Source: CAYMJK01 sp043101635
Lineage (GTDB): Bacteria > Planctomycetota > Phycisphaerae > Phycisphaerales > UBA1924
Assembly: GCA_043101635.1 (NCBI GenBank)
Contig: JBICIE010000144.1
Coordinates: forward strand, 1 to 21,626
DNA length: 21,626 nt
Direction: 5' to 3'
The position numbers and the translations under genes were made by a program. Every line of letters starts with the position of its first letter. The first letter of the stretch is position 1. The notes beneath the pieces were generated by a model that was not told the origin of the DNA, did not search any database, and saw only the letters and a list, made by a program, of their open reading frames with translations. Below, piece by piece: positions 1-7,378 of the stretch.

Positions 1-305
1 TACTTGATCCGCGTGAGCCGGCTGGCCCTGTAGCGGCTGAACTCCGTCGTCCAGCGGTCGTAGATCATCTGGATGGGCGCCGCGTTGAAGTACAGCCGGC
101 GCGTCCGCCCCTGCTTCTCGGAGCGCAGCAGCCCCGCCTCCTCCAGCACGCGCAGGTGCTTCATCACCGCGATGCGGCTGATCTGGAAGTGGTCGGCGAC
201 GTCGTTCACACTGCATCCGGGGCTGGCCTTCACGATGTCGAGCATCCGCCTCCGTGCGGCGTGTCCGAGCGCCTGGAAGATCGAATCCATCGACTCAGGC
301 GTCAT
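1..305 (-). CDS. ArsR-family winged-helix transcriptional repressor (3' end cut by window edge)
   Basis: The minus strand reads open from an ATG at 305-303 to the left edge, giving about 101 residues beginning MTPESMDSIFQALGHAARRR. Residues 8-75 form a classic ArsR winged helix-turn-helix, with recognition helix ISRIAVMKHLRVLEEAGLL and wing EKQGRTRRLYF. ArsR-family proteins are dimeric repressors of about 100-120 residues, so little is missing. I see no ELCVCDL-type metal site; the only cysteine is in PGCSVNDV. It therefore looks like the non-metal ArsR subgroup often paired with an AHSA1/SRPBCC protein, whose gene would lie beyond the edge (family knowledge, not visible here). A dyad operator and a promoter overlap its start, which suggests autorepression. 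There is no Shine-Dalgarno sequence; the transcript would be leaderless or nearly so. Confidence 0.85.
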   Translation of the reverse strand, partial: MTPESMDSIFQALGHAARRRMLDIVKASPGCSVNDVADHFQISRIAVMKHLRVLEEAGLLRSEKQGRTRRLYFNAAPIQMIYDRWTTEFSRYRASRLTRIK

Positions 306-323
306 GTAACTTACAGGTTACAT
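304..323. promoter_or_regulatory. ArsR-type palindromic operator overlapping the arsR start codon
   Basis: Two perfect 7-bp inverted arms, ATGTAAC (304-310) and GTTACAT (317-323), are separated by 6 bp. The left arm includes two bases of the arsR start codon, and the right arm overlaps the predicted minus-strand -10 hexamer. The sequence is AT-rich inside very GC-rich DNA. Position and symmetry fit a dimeric ArsR autorepression site. Binding is inferred. Confidence 0.7.
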
Positions 324-342
324 ATCTGCGGCGCCGTGTCAA
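315..342 (-). promoter_or_regulatory. Predicted arsR sigma70-type promoter
   Basis: On the minus strand a perfect -35 TTGACA (342-337) is followed after 16 bp by TAACCT (320-315) as -10. The start codon begins 9 nt after the -10, so transcription should begin at or within a few bases of the ATG. The -10 lies inside the dyad operator. Confidence 0.6.
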
Positions 343-376
343 GATCCCCGGCACGGATTTCCGAGCTCGGCCTGCC

Positions 377-405
377 TTCTCACGCCCCCTCTGACGTCCT
401 ACACT
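377..405 (+). promoter_or_regulatory. Predicted rpmE promoter
   Basis: TTCTCA (377-382) and TACACT (400-405) are spaced 17 bp apart. A start near 412 leaves a leader of about 20 nt that contains the GGAG ribosome binding site (422-425), 6 nt before the ATG at 432. Confidence 0.5.
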
Positions 406-431
406 TGCCGCTAGCCTCAGCGGAGCCAGCG

Positions 432-656
432 ATGAAGAAGGACATTCACCCCAAATATTACCCGAACTGCAAGGTCTACCACAACGGCGAGGTGGTGATG
501 ACCGTGGGCTCCACGCAGCCTGAGCTGCACGTGGAGGTGTGGTCGGGCACGCACCCGTTCTTCACCGGCAAGCAGGCCTTCGTGGACTCGGCCGGGCGGG
601 TGGAGAAGTTCCAGCGGAAGTTCGGCGGCAACTACTTCAAGGGCAAGAAGAAGTAA
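432..656 (+). CDS. rpmE: 50S ribosomal protein bL31 (zinc-ligand-free variant)
   Basis: This 74-residue protein begins MKKDIHPKYYPNCKVYHNGE and contains the hallmark HPFFTGKQ and AGRVEKFQRKFG segments of bL31, a large-subunit protein at the inter-subunit bridge. The start at 432 is set by GGAG 6 nt upstream and by the conserved MKKDIHPKY. Zinc-type L31 has a C-x-C ... C-x-x-C ligand set. Here only Cys13 remains, and the second pair is replaced by WSGTHPF, so zinc is probably not bound. It is a single-gene unit with its own promoter and terminator, and its stop is followed about 25 nt later by a terminator hairpin. Confidence 0.95.
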   Translation: MKKDIHPKYYPNCKVYHNGEVVMTVGSTQPELHVEVWSGTHPFFTGKQAFVDSAGRVEKFQRKFGGNYFKGKKK

Positions 657-681
657 GCGCAGCCGGGCGCCGGATGCTCGA

Positions 682-710
682 GGGCTCGCCGCGGCGGGCC
701 CTTCTCTTTT
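682..710 (+). terminator. Rho-independent terminator after rpmE
   Basis: Arms GGGCTCGCC (682-690) and GGCGGGCCC (693-701) can pair with one G-T wobble (the innermost bases forming the loop) and are followed by the T-rich tract TTCTCTTTT (702-710). It separates rpmE from metH. Confidence 0.8.
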
Positions 711-731
711 GCCCGTCCGGACTTTCATCCT

Positions 732-759
732 TTGATCCGCATGAATGGATGAATAGACT
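732..759 (+). promoter_or_regulatory. Predicted metH promoter giving a leaderless mRNA
   Basis: TTGATC (732-737) and TAGACT (754-759) are spaced 16 bp apart. The -10 ends only 5 bp before the metH ATG at 765, so transcription would start at about the first codon. No Shine-Dalgarno sequence lies in between. Confidence 0.5.
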
Positions 760-764
760 CCCCC

Positions 765-3700
765 ATGGCGAGCCGGCTCCTGCAGGAACTCTCGAAGCGT
801 GTCCTCGTGCTCGACGGGGCCATGGGGACATCGATCCACAACCGCGACCTGGACCTGGAGCGCGACTACTGGGGCTGCGAGAACTGCACGGATGTGCTCG
901 CCCTGAGCCGGGCGGATGTCATCCAGGAGATCCACGAGAGCTTCCTGGAGGCCGGGGCCGACGGCGTCGAGACCGACAGCTTCGGCGGGGCGGCCCACAC
1001 CCTCGGGGAGTTCGACCTGCAGGACCGGTGCTTCGAGTTGAACAAGGCGGCGGCGGAAGTCGCCCGCGCCGCGGCTGAGAAGTTCGCGACAAAGGACCGG
1101 CCCCGGTTCGTCTTCGGCTCGATGGGCCCGGGGACGAAGCTGGTGACGCTCGGCCAGATCACCTGGGACGCCATGCTCGCCAGCTACGCCGAGCAGGCCA
1201 GGGGCCTGGTCGCCGGCGGCGCCGACGCCCTGCTGATCGAGACGTGCCAGGACCTGCTGCAGGTCAAGTGTGCCATCAACGCCTGTCTGGCGGCCCTGGA
1301 GGGCGCCGGCAAGTCGCACGAAGACATCCCGATTCTCGTCAACATCACGATCGAGACGACCGGCACGATGCTGCTGGGCACATCGATCGAGGGGGCGGTC
1401 ACGGCCCTGGCGCCGTTCCCCATCGCATCGCTGGGGCTCAACTGCGCCACCGGCCCATCGGAGATGGCCGAGCACATGGCGCACCTCGGCCACCACTGGG
1501 GCGTCGGGCGGACCGCCGGACGCCACGTTGCCTGCGTCCCCAACGCCGGCCTGCCGGCCCTCGTGGATGGACGGACGGAGTATCCGCTGAAGCCGCAGCC
1601 GTTCGTCGACGCCCTGGCGAAGTTCATCGAGCGCCACGGCGTACGCCTGGTCGGCGGCTGCTGCGGCACGACGCCGGAGCACATCCGCCTGCTGGCCGAG
1701 CGGGTCGGCGAGATCAACGCCGCGCCCCCGCCGCTGCCGGAGAAGACAGCGCCGAAGCCGGCGGCCACATCGCTGTACGGCCCGACGGAGTACCGCCAGG
1801 ACACGTCGTTCCTGATCGTCGGCGAACGGTGCAACGCCAGCGGCTCGCGCAAGTTCAAGGAACTGCTGGAGCGCGAGGACTGGGAAGGGATGGTCTCGCT
1901 GGCCCGCGAGCAGGTGAAGCGCGAAGGCGCCCACGTGCTGGATGTCAACGTGGACTACGCCGGACGCGACAACGCCGCGGACATGAGCGAACTGGCCGGA
2001 CGGATCGCCAAGCAGGTGGACGCCCCGCTCATGCTCGATTCGACGCAACTGGCGACGCTGGAGGCGGGGTTGAAGCGGGCCGGCGGCAAGTGCGTGATCA
2101 ACAGCGCCAACTTCGAGGATGGCGAGGAGAAGTTCGACACCATCTGCCGGCTGGCGAAGACCTACGGCGCCGGGCTGATCATCGGCTCGATCGATGAGGA
2201 CCAGGAAGCGGCGATGGCCCGCACGGCGGACCGCAAGCTCGCGATCGCGCTGCGCGGGCTGAAGCGGGCCACCGAGGTCCACGGTCTGCACCCGTCGGAC
2301 ATCTTCTTCGACCCGCTGGTGCTGCCGATCTCGACGGGAATGGACGCCGACCGGCGCAGCGCGCTGGAGCTGATCGAGGGGGTCAAGAAGATCGCCAGAG
2401 ACGCCCCCGAGAGCCAGATCGTGGTCGGGTTGAGCAACGTGAGCTTCGGGCTGAAACCGGCGGCCCGCGTGGTGCTGAATTCGGCCCTGCTGCACGAACT
2501 GCTGGAGGCGGGCCTCACCGGCGCCATCGTGCACGCCGGAAAGATCCTGCCGCGCAACAAGATCGCCGACGAGCAGTGGAGCGCGGCCCTGGACCTCATC
2601 TACGACCGCCGGGCGGAGTCGCGCGGCGGGACCGGCCTGCCGGAGGGCGTGACCGAGGAGGATTTCGATCCGCTGCAGGCGCTGATCGACCTGTTCAAGG
2701 ATGTCACCGCCGCGGCGGCCGAGGGGCCGAAACTGGAGGACCTGACGCTCGAGGAGCGCATGCGCCGCCACATCATCGATGGCGAGCGTGACGGGCTGAC
2801 CGGGACACTGGATGAGGCGCTTGAGCAGTACAGCCCGCTGGACATCATCAACGACCACCTGCTGGATGGCATGAAGGTGGTCGGCGACCTGTTCGGCGCC
2901 GGCGAAATGCAGCTTCCCTTTGTGCTCCAGAGCGCCGAGGTGATGAAGATGGCGGTGGCCCACCTCGAGCCGCACATGGAGAAGTCCAGCGGCAAGACCA
3001 AGGGCTCGATCGTGCTGGCGACGGTGAAGGGCGATGTGCACGACATCGGCAAGAACCTGGTGGACATCATCCTGACCAACAACGGCTACACGGTGCACAA
3101 CATCGGCATCAAGCAGCCGATCTCGGCGATCGTCGAGAAGTGGCGCCAGACGGAAGCGGACGCGATCGGCCTGTCCGGGCTGCTGGTCAAGAGCGTCAAC
3201 GTGATGGAGGAGGACCTGCTCGAACTGAACGAACTCGGGATCGACATCCCGGTGATCCTCGGCGGCGCCGCCCTGAGCCGGCACTACTGCGAGAGCCGCC
3301 TGCGCGGCCTGTACAAGGGCAAGCTGCTCTACGGCAAGGACGCCTTCGACGGGCTGCGGATCATGGACCACATCGCCGGCGGCAAACTGGCGGCGCTCGA
3401 TGAGGAGATCGAGCAGCGGCTGGCCAAGCGGTCGCAGGCCGAGGAGGTCATCGCCCGCAGCAAGGCGGAGAAGGCGAAGCGGCAGGAAGCGTTCGAAGCC
3501 TCGAAGGCCTCGGCGAACGGTGCGGGGGGCGCTGCTGTTGCTGCGGCGCCGAAGATCCGCAGCGAGGTCGCCACCGACATCGAACCGCCGGCGCCGCCGT
3601 TCTGGGGCTCGCGCGTGGTCGAGCAGATTGATCTCGATGAGATCTATCCGTTCATCAACACGACCGCGCTGTTCCGCGGGCAGTGGCAGTTCCGCAAGGG

Positions 3701-4379
3701 CAAGATGTCCGAAGCGGAGTACGAGGCCTCAATCGAGCAGAAGGCGACGCCGATCTTCGAGGATCTCAAGGCCCGCTGCCGCGACGAGGGCATCCTGCAG
3801 CCGAAGGTCGTGTACGGCTACTTCCCCTGCCAGTCCGAGGGCGACGAACTGGTCATTTACGACCCGCACGACCATGGCAACCAGATCGAGCGCTTCCGCT
3901 TCCCGCGCCAGGATGGCAGGAAGCGGCTGTGCATCAGCGACTTCTTCCGGTCCGTCGAGTCGGGCGCCATGGATGTCATCGGCATGCACTGCGTCACCAT
4001 GGGCCCGCGGGTCAGCGAAGCCGCCCGCAAGCTCTTCGAGAGCGACCGCTACAGCGAGTACCTGTACCTGCACGGCATGGGCGTCGAGACAGCCGAAGCC
4101 CTGGCCGAGCTGTGGCACAAGCGAATCCGCCAGGAGCTTGGCATTGCCGGCGAGGACAGCCCGCGCGTGCGGGAGCTGTTCCAGCAGAAGTACCGCGGCA
4201 GCCGCTACAGCTTCGGCTACCCCGCCTGCCCGGACATGAGCGACCAGGAGATCCTCTGGCGGCTGCTGGAGCCGCAGCGGATCGGCTGTGCGCTCACCGA
4301 GAACTGGCAGATCGACCCCGAGCAGAGCACGAGCGCGATCATCGTGCACCATCCCGAGGCCAAGTACTTCAACGTCTGA
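765..4379 (+). CDS. metH: Cobalamin-dependent methionine synthase
   Basis: This 1204-residue protein matches full-length MetH, which transfers a methyl group from 5-methyl-tetrahydrofolate through cobalamin to homocysteine in the cytosol. Domains in order: homocysteine-binding barrel (about 1-310) with zinc cysteines Cys227, Cys299 and Cys300 in GGCCGT; folate-binding barrel (about 345-610, starting near FLIVGERCNASGSRKF); helical cap and B12-binding Rossmann domain (about 650-885) with DVHDIG, whose His759 is the lower cobalt ligand; an Ala/Lys-rich linker (about 885-945); and the reactivation domain (about 950-1204) with the AdoMet motif RYSFGYPAC from Arg1147. All key residues are present, so the enzyme should be active and self-reactivating with a flavodoxin-type donor. 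The ATG at 765 is the first in frame; TGA at 750 blocks an upstream start. No cobalamin riboswitch fits in the short upstream gap. Confidence 0.98.
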   Translation: MASRLLQELSKRVLVLDGAMGTSIHNRDLDLERDYWGCENCTDVLALSRADVIQEIHESFLEAGADGVETDSFGGAAHTLGEFDLQDRCFELNKAAAEVARAAAEKFATKDRPRFVFGSMGPGTKLVTLGQITWDAMLASYAEQARGLVAGGADALLIETCQDLLQVKCAINACLAALEGAGKSHEDIPILVNITIETTGTMLLGTSIEGAVTALAPFPIASLGLNCATGPSEMAEHMAHLGHHWGVGRTAGRHVACVPNAGLPALVDGRTEYPLKPQPFVDALAKFIERHGVRLVGGCCGTTPEHIRLLAERVGEINAAPPPLPEKTAPKPAATSLYGPTEYRQDTSFLIVGERCNASGSRKFKELLEREDWEGMVSLAREQVKREGAHVLDVNVDYAGRDNAADMSELAGRIAKQVDAPLMLDSTQLATLEAGLKRAGGKCVINSANFEDGEEKFDTICRLAKTYGAGLIIGSIDEDQEAAMARTADRKLAIALRGLKRATEVHGLHPSDIFFDPLVLPISTGMDADRRSALELIEGVKKIARDAPESQIVVGLSNVSFGLKPAARVVLNSALLHELLEAGLTGAIVHAGKILPRNKIADEQWSAALDLIYDRRAESRGGTGLPEGVTEEDFDPLQALIDLFKDVTAAAAEGPKLEDLTLEERMRRHIIDGERDGLTGTLDEALEQYSPLDIINDHLLDGMKVVGDLFGAGEMQLPFVLQSAEVMKMAVAHLEPHMEKSSGKTKGSIVLATVKGDVHDIGKNLVDIILTNNGYTVHNIGIKQPISAIVEKWRQTEADAIGLSGLLVKSVNVMEEDLLELNELGIDIPVILGGAALSRHYCESRLRGLYKGKLLYGKDAFDGLRIMDHIAGGKLAALDEEIEQRLAKRSQAEEVIARSKAEKAKRQEAFEASKASANGAGGAAVAAAPKIRSEVATDIEPPAPPFWGSRVVEQIDLDEIYPFINTTALFRGQWQFRKGKMSEAEYEASIEQKATPIFEDLKARCRDEGILQPKVVYGYFPCQSEGDELVIYDPHDHGNQIERFRFPRQDGRKRLCISDFFRSVESGAMDVIGMHCVTMGPRVSEAARKLFESDRYSEYLYLHGMGVETAEALAELWHKRIRQELGIAGEDSPRVRELFQQKYRGSRYSFGYPACPDMSDQEILWRLLEPQRIGCALTENWQIDPEQSTSAIIVHHPEAKYFNV

Positions 4380-4394
4380 AGCCCCCGGAGCAGC

Positions 4395-4412
4395 GGCCCC
4401 CGGCAGGGGGCC
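4395..4412 (+). terminator. Strong hairpin after metH, possible terminator without T tract
   Basis: GGCCCCC (4395-4401), tetraloop GGCA, and GGGGGCC (4406-4412) form a perfect 7-bp stem starting 15 bp after the metH stop. It is followed by TACACT rather than a T run. It may be a Rho-independent-like or pausing structure ending metH transcripts, or it may protect the mRNA 3' end. Confidence 0.45.
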
Positions 4413-4418
4413 TACACT
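4413..4418 (+). promoter_or_regulatory. Predicted -10 element of the methyltransferase gene at 4444
   Basis: TACACT is the same hexamer as in the predicted rpmE promoter. A start near 4425 leaves a leader of about 19 nt carrying GGAGG (4433-4437), 6 nt before the ATG. No convincing -35 is seen; that region is occupied by the hairpin. Confidence 0.4.
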
Positions 4419-4443
4419 CGCCGGTCCTTCGCGGAGGAGCACG

Positions 4444-5133
4444 ATGGGCGTCGAGACGAGTCAGCATTACACCGGAGCGGCGGGCGTTCGGTACGCGGCA
4501 AAGCGCTACTCGGATGTGGACCGGCCCGTATACGACCTCAATTTCCGAGTCTTCCGTCCGTACATCAACCCCGGCGATCGCGTGCTCGACTTCGGATGCG
4601 GCAACGGCGGGCTGCTGGTGCGCATCCGCGATCACGGCGCCGACGCCGAGGGGCTCGAGGTCAATGCGGCGGCTGCCGCGGTCGCTGAAGGACTCGGCCT
4701 GCACGTGTACCGGCAACTGGAAGAGGTCCCCGCCGCGCGGTACGACGTGATCGTGAGCAATCATGTGCTCGAGCACGTCCGCGATCCCAGCTCCACGCTC
4801 GAGAAGCTGCGCGCCAAGCTGCGCCCGGGCGGCCGCCTTGTCATGAAGCTGCCGATCGACGACATCCGGGCCCGCCGCCAGCGAGCCTGGGACCGCGAGG
4901 ATATCGATCACCACCTGCACACATGGACGCCGCGCCTGATCGCCAACACCATGTTCGAGGCGGGCTTCGAGGTGGAGTCCTGCCGGGTCTACGCCCACGC
5001 CCTGCACGACAAGCTCCTGCCGTTCCACCGGACACCGCTCGGGCCGGCGGTCTTCAAGCTCTTTGCAACTGTGATGCATCGCCGGCAACTCGTCGCCGTG
5101 GGCGTCAACTCGCGAACGCCGAGCGAGTCCTGA
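4444..5133 (+). CDS. Class I SAM-dependent methyltransferase (Methyltransf_23-like)
   Basis: This is a 229-residue soluble protein. Motif I VLDFGCGNGG (residues 48-57) binds S-adenosylmethionine, Glu72 follows the second strand as the likely ribose-binding acid, and YDVIVSNHVLEHVRDP (100-115) is the typical post-II segment, followed by LRPGGRLVMKLP. The start is supported by GGAGG 6 nt upstream. The N-terminal region, with HYTGAAGVRYAAKRYSDVDR, resembles methyltransferases that act on surface glycans or polar lipids, but the substrate cannot be read from the sequence. The C-terminal third, with HLHTWTPRLIANTMFEAGFEV, is a normal family ending. It lies downstream of metH, which consumes rather than makes AdoMet precursors; a direct functional link is speculative. 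Confidence 0.85.
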   Translation: MGVETSQHYTGAAGVRYAAKRYSDVDRPVYDLNFRVFRPYINPGDRVLDFGCGNGGLLVRIRDHGADAEGLEVNAAAAAVAEGLGLHVYRQLEEVPAARYDVIVSNHVLEHVRDPSSTLEKLRAKLRPGGRLVMKLPIDDIRARRQRAWDREDIDHHLHTWTPRLIANTMFEAGFEVESCRVYAHALHDKLLPFHRTPLGPAVFKLFATVMHRRQLVAVGVNSRTPSES

Positions 5134-5140
5134 TCGACCC

Positions 5141-5161
5141 CCCGGCGCTGCAGGCGCCGGG
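5141..5161 (+). terminator. Perfect GC hairpin between the two methyltransferase genes
   Basis: CCCGGCGC (5141-5148) and GCGCCGGG (5154-5161) pair perfectly around the loop TGCAG, 7 bp after the stop. A second GGCGCC-rich dyad follows directly (about 5165-5177). There is no T tract, so this may be a weak terminator or a processing or stability element rather than an intrinsic terminator. Confidence 0.4.
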
Positions 5162-5206
5162 CAAGGCGCCTGGCGCCGTCGTGTCCCGCAGTCAGGCGAC
5201 AGCCAC

Positions 5207-5980
5207 ATGCCGGATGATCTGCACACGCTGAATCCGACCGGCCGCTTCACTGACCGCGCGGCCGATTACGACCGCTGTCGGCCGGGCTATCCCGAGGCCG
5301 CCATTGACATGCTGCTGGCGCGACGCGGCGATCCGGCGCCGCTGACTGTTGCCGACGTCGGCGCAGGGACGGGCATCCTGTCGCGCGCACTGGCCCGGCG
5401 CGGCGCCACCATCATCGCGATCGAGCCCAACGACGCCATGCGGGCCGCGGCGTCGCCGGCCGCGGGCGTGCGCTGGGTCGCGGCCACCGGCGAGGCGACC
5501 GGCCTGGAGCCTGCCAGCGTGGACCTGGTCACGTGCGCCCAGGCCTTCCACTGGCTCCGGCCCGATGAGGCGATCGCGGAGTTCTGCCGCATCCTCAAGC
5601 CCGGGGGTCGGATCGCGCTGCTCTGGAACATCGGCGATGAGCGCGATCCCGTCACGCGCGGCTACTACGACGCGATCCGGCGGGCTTCTGACGGCTTCAC
5701 TTCCTCGCACGGGCGCATCGGCGACGCGCCGCTGGAGCATCCGCTTCTGTGCGCGCAGGAGCGGCACATCCTGCCCAACGCGCAACAATTGGATGTCGAG
5801 GGGCTCATCGGCCGGGCCTTGAGCGCCTCCTACGTGCCGCGCCATCAGGACAGCCCGCAGCGGGCCCGTCTCATCGAGGATCTTCGAGCGTTGCATCACC
5901 GTTACACCGGCGCCGATGGGACCGTCGCGCTTGTGTACGAGACCAGGATCCACCTTGCAGTTTCGAGGGCGTCCCGATGA
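5207..5980 (+). CDS. Class I SAM-dependent methyltransferase (UbiE/Methyltransf_11-like)
   Basis: This 257-residue protein begins MPDDLHTLNPTGRFTDRAADYDRCRPGYP, matching the common family N-terminus in which F-T-D-R-A-x-x-Y-D-R-x-R-P-x-Y-P precedes the Rossmann core. Motif I is VADVGAGTG (residues 48-56), Glu73 (AIEPNDAM) is the likely AdoMet ribose ligand, and the VDLVTCAQAFHWLRPDEA and LKPGGRIALLWN segments complete the fold. AQAFHW is characteristic of the subgroup related to trans-aconitate and small-molecule methyltransferases. The actual substrate is unknown. Its stop codon overlaps the next gene's start (ATGA, 5977-5980), so translation of the two is probably coupled. The ribosome binding site upstream is weak. 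Confidence 0.85.
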   Translation: MPDDLHTLNPTGRFTDRAADYDRCRPGYPEAAIDMLLARRGDPAPLTVADVGAGTGILSRALARRGATIIAIEPNDAMRAAASPAAGVRWVAATGEATGLEPASVDLVTCAQAFHWLRPDEAIAEFCRILKPGGRIALLWNIGDERDPVTRGYYDAIRRASDGFTSSHGRIGDAPLEHPLLCAQERHILPNAQQLDVEGLIGRALSASYVPRHQDSPQRARLIEDLRALHHRYTGADGTVALVYETRIHLAVSRASR

Positions 5981-6375
5981 AGCCGGCGGAGCTTGCGACC
6001 ATCGCGGTCCGGCTCCTCGGGCTTGCGCTGGTGCTGTACATGATCCGCCCCGCGACGGGGGCGGTCGCGGGTCTCGTGCGGCAGATCACCGTCAACTCGC
6101 TCGGGCACGTCTTCGGGTATTACGCCAGCCGCAACTCGTACCTGCTTCCGGAGCTGGCAACAGTCGCCCTGCTTGGGGTCGGCGTGTACATGTTCCTCAG
6201 CGGCAGGTGGTTCATCCGGCGGATCACGCGCGGGCTGGGGGCCGAAGTCGAGGGCGTCTGCCCGGCGTGCGGCTATGACCTCGCCGGCCTGCGCGTCAGC
6301 CGCTGCCCCGAGTGCGGCCAGAAGCTGCCCAGGGATGTCGCCAGCGCCGCGGCTCGCTCGAAGCCGGCTTCGTAG
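5977..6375 (+). CDS. Small two-TM protein with C-terminal zinc ribbon
   Basis: This 132-residue protein has hydrophobic segments at about residues 8-33 and 57-75, then a cytosolic-type zinc ribbon CPACGYDL...CPECG with ligands Cys95, Cys98, Cys110 and Cys113. GAGGG (5965-5969) lies 7 nt before the ATG, and the start overlaps the preceding methyltransferase stop (ATGA). CPxCGYDLxG ribbons after membrane segments are frequent in planctomycete genomes, but their role is unknown; metal-dependent protein contact is only a guess. Its TAG stop (6373-6375) is also the first three bases of the TAGACT hexamer predicted as the -10 element of the downstream ureohydrolase. Confidence 0.8.
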   Translation: MKPAELATIAVRLLGLALVLYMIRPATGAVAGLVRQITVNSLGHVFGYYASRNSYLLPELATVALLGVGVYMFLSGRWFIRRITRGLGAEVEGVCPACGYDLAGLRVSRCPECGQKLPRDVASAAARSKPAS

Positions 6376-6378
6376 ACT
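6373..6378 (+). promoter_or_regulatory. Predicted -10 of the ureohydrolase gene, overlapping a stop codon
   Basis: TAGACT ends 7 bp before the ATG at 6386 and begins with the TAG stop of the preceding gene. This predicts a leaderless or nearly leaderless mRNA. No good -35 is visible. Confidence 0.4.
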
Positions 6379-6385
6379 TGGCGCC

Positions 6386-7378
6386 ATGGACGCTCCTCCC
6401 GAGACCGCTGGCCGCCGCACGCAGCTTCCCGACCCGCGGCAGACGCCCCGCTACGCCGGGGTGTGCACCTTCTGCCGGTATCCGCGGCTGCAGGATGTTC
6501 CGGCCTCTGCACAGCCGATCGACTGGCTGCTGTACGGCTATCCGTTCGATGGCGGCGTGACGTACCGGCCGGGGACGCGGTTCGGGCCGCGGGCGATCCG
6601 CGAGGCGTCGCAGTACGTCAAGGCGTACTCGATCGAGCACGATGTCGATGTGCCCGAAGTGCTCAGCCTGGCGGACGCCGGCGACGCTCCGGCCGGGCTG
6701 TTCTCGTGCAAGGCGGCCCTGGACGCGACAGTCGACTTTGCGCGCGCGCTGCCGGCGCCATCGCACACGAAGCTTCTGGCCGTGGGTGGAGATCACTCGC
6801 TGGCGTACGCCAACATCAAGGCCACCTGGGACCGCCGCGGCCGGCGCGCGGGCGGACTGGCCCTCATCCACTTCGACAGCCACGTCGACACCATCGACAT
6901 GATCAATGGGGAGAAATGGAGCCACGCCTCGCCATTCATCCGCGCCATCGAGGAGGGCGCGCTGGATCCGAAGCGCATGATCTCGATCGGGATCAAAGGG
7001 CCGCTCAACTCCCGGCAGGACCTGGAGTACGCCCGCGAGCACGGCATCGAGATCGTCACGCACGCACGCTGGCGGCGGGAGGGCGATGGCCCGCTGCGGC
7101 GGTTTCTGGATCGGCTCGGCGACGATGAGGTGTATCTGAGCTTCGACATCGACTGCGTTGATCCCGCCTTCGCCCCGGGTACGGGCACCCTCTGCCCGGG
7201 CGGCTTCACGAGCGTCGAGGCGCTGGAGCTGGTGCGCAGCTGCGCCGGCGTGAACCTCGTCGGCGCCGATGTCGTCGAAGTGCTGCCGGACCGCGATCCG
7301 GCGGACGTGACGGCCTTCCTGGCCACGAGCCTGCTGCTGGAGATCCTGTGCCTGGACGCCGTGCGCGGGCGGGCCTGA
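6386..7378 (+). CDS. Ureohydrolase (agmatinase/arginase/guanidinobutyrase family)
   Basis: This 330-residue enzyme hydrolyses a guanidino compound to an amine plus urea using two manganese ions. All metal ligands are visible: His137 in VGGDHSL; Asp164, His166 and Asp168 in FDSHVD; and Asp254 and Asp256 in SFDIDCVDPAFAPGTGT. The N-terminal GYPFDGGVTYRPGTRFGP and the mid-protein IGIKGPLNSRQDLEYA look more like agmatinase/guanidinobutyrase than classical arginase, so the substrate (agmatine, arginine or another) is open. The ATG at 6386 is preferred over longer in-frame starts, which would overlap the zinc-ribbon gene. It converges on astD with no intergenic base: its TGA (7376-7378) directly abuts the reverse TGA. 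It sits beside an arginine-catabolic operon, which suggests a role in arginine or agmatine use. A cysteine-bearing N-terminal extension of about 50 residues (GVCTFCRY) is unusual. Confidence 0.88.
   Translation: MDAPPETAGRRTQLPDPRQTPRYAGVCTFCRYPRLQDVPASAQPIDWLLYGYPFDGGVTYRPGTRFGPRAIREASQYVKAYSIEHDVDVPEVLSLADAGDAPAGLFSCKAALDATVDFARALPAPSHTKLLAVGGDHSLAYANIKATWDRRGRRAGGLALIHFDSHVDTIDMINGEKWSHASPFIRAIEEGALDPKRMISIGIKGPLNSRQDLEYAREHGIEIVTHARWRREGDGPLRRFLDRLGDDEVYLSFDIDCVDPAFAPGTGTLCPGGFTSVEALELVRSCAGVNLVGADVVEVLPDRDPADVTAFLATSLLLEILCLDAVRGRA

Noticed and set aside
711..764. Cobalamin riboswitch or short upstream peptides before metH (ATG at 741 and 745)
   Set aside because: The gap is too short for a cobalamin riboswitch, and both mini frames lie upstream of the predicted transcription start.
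417..3371. 984-residue open frame on the minus strand opposite rpmE and metH
   Set aside because: It mirrors metH in full, has low-complexity Ala/Arg/Leu/Gln/Val composition and no recognisable domain. Long antisense frames are expected from GC-rich third positions.
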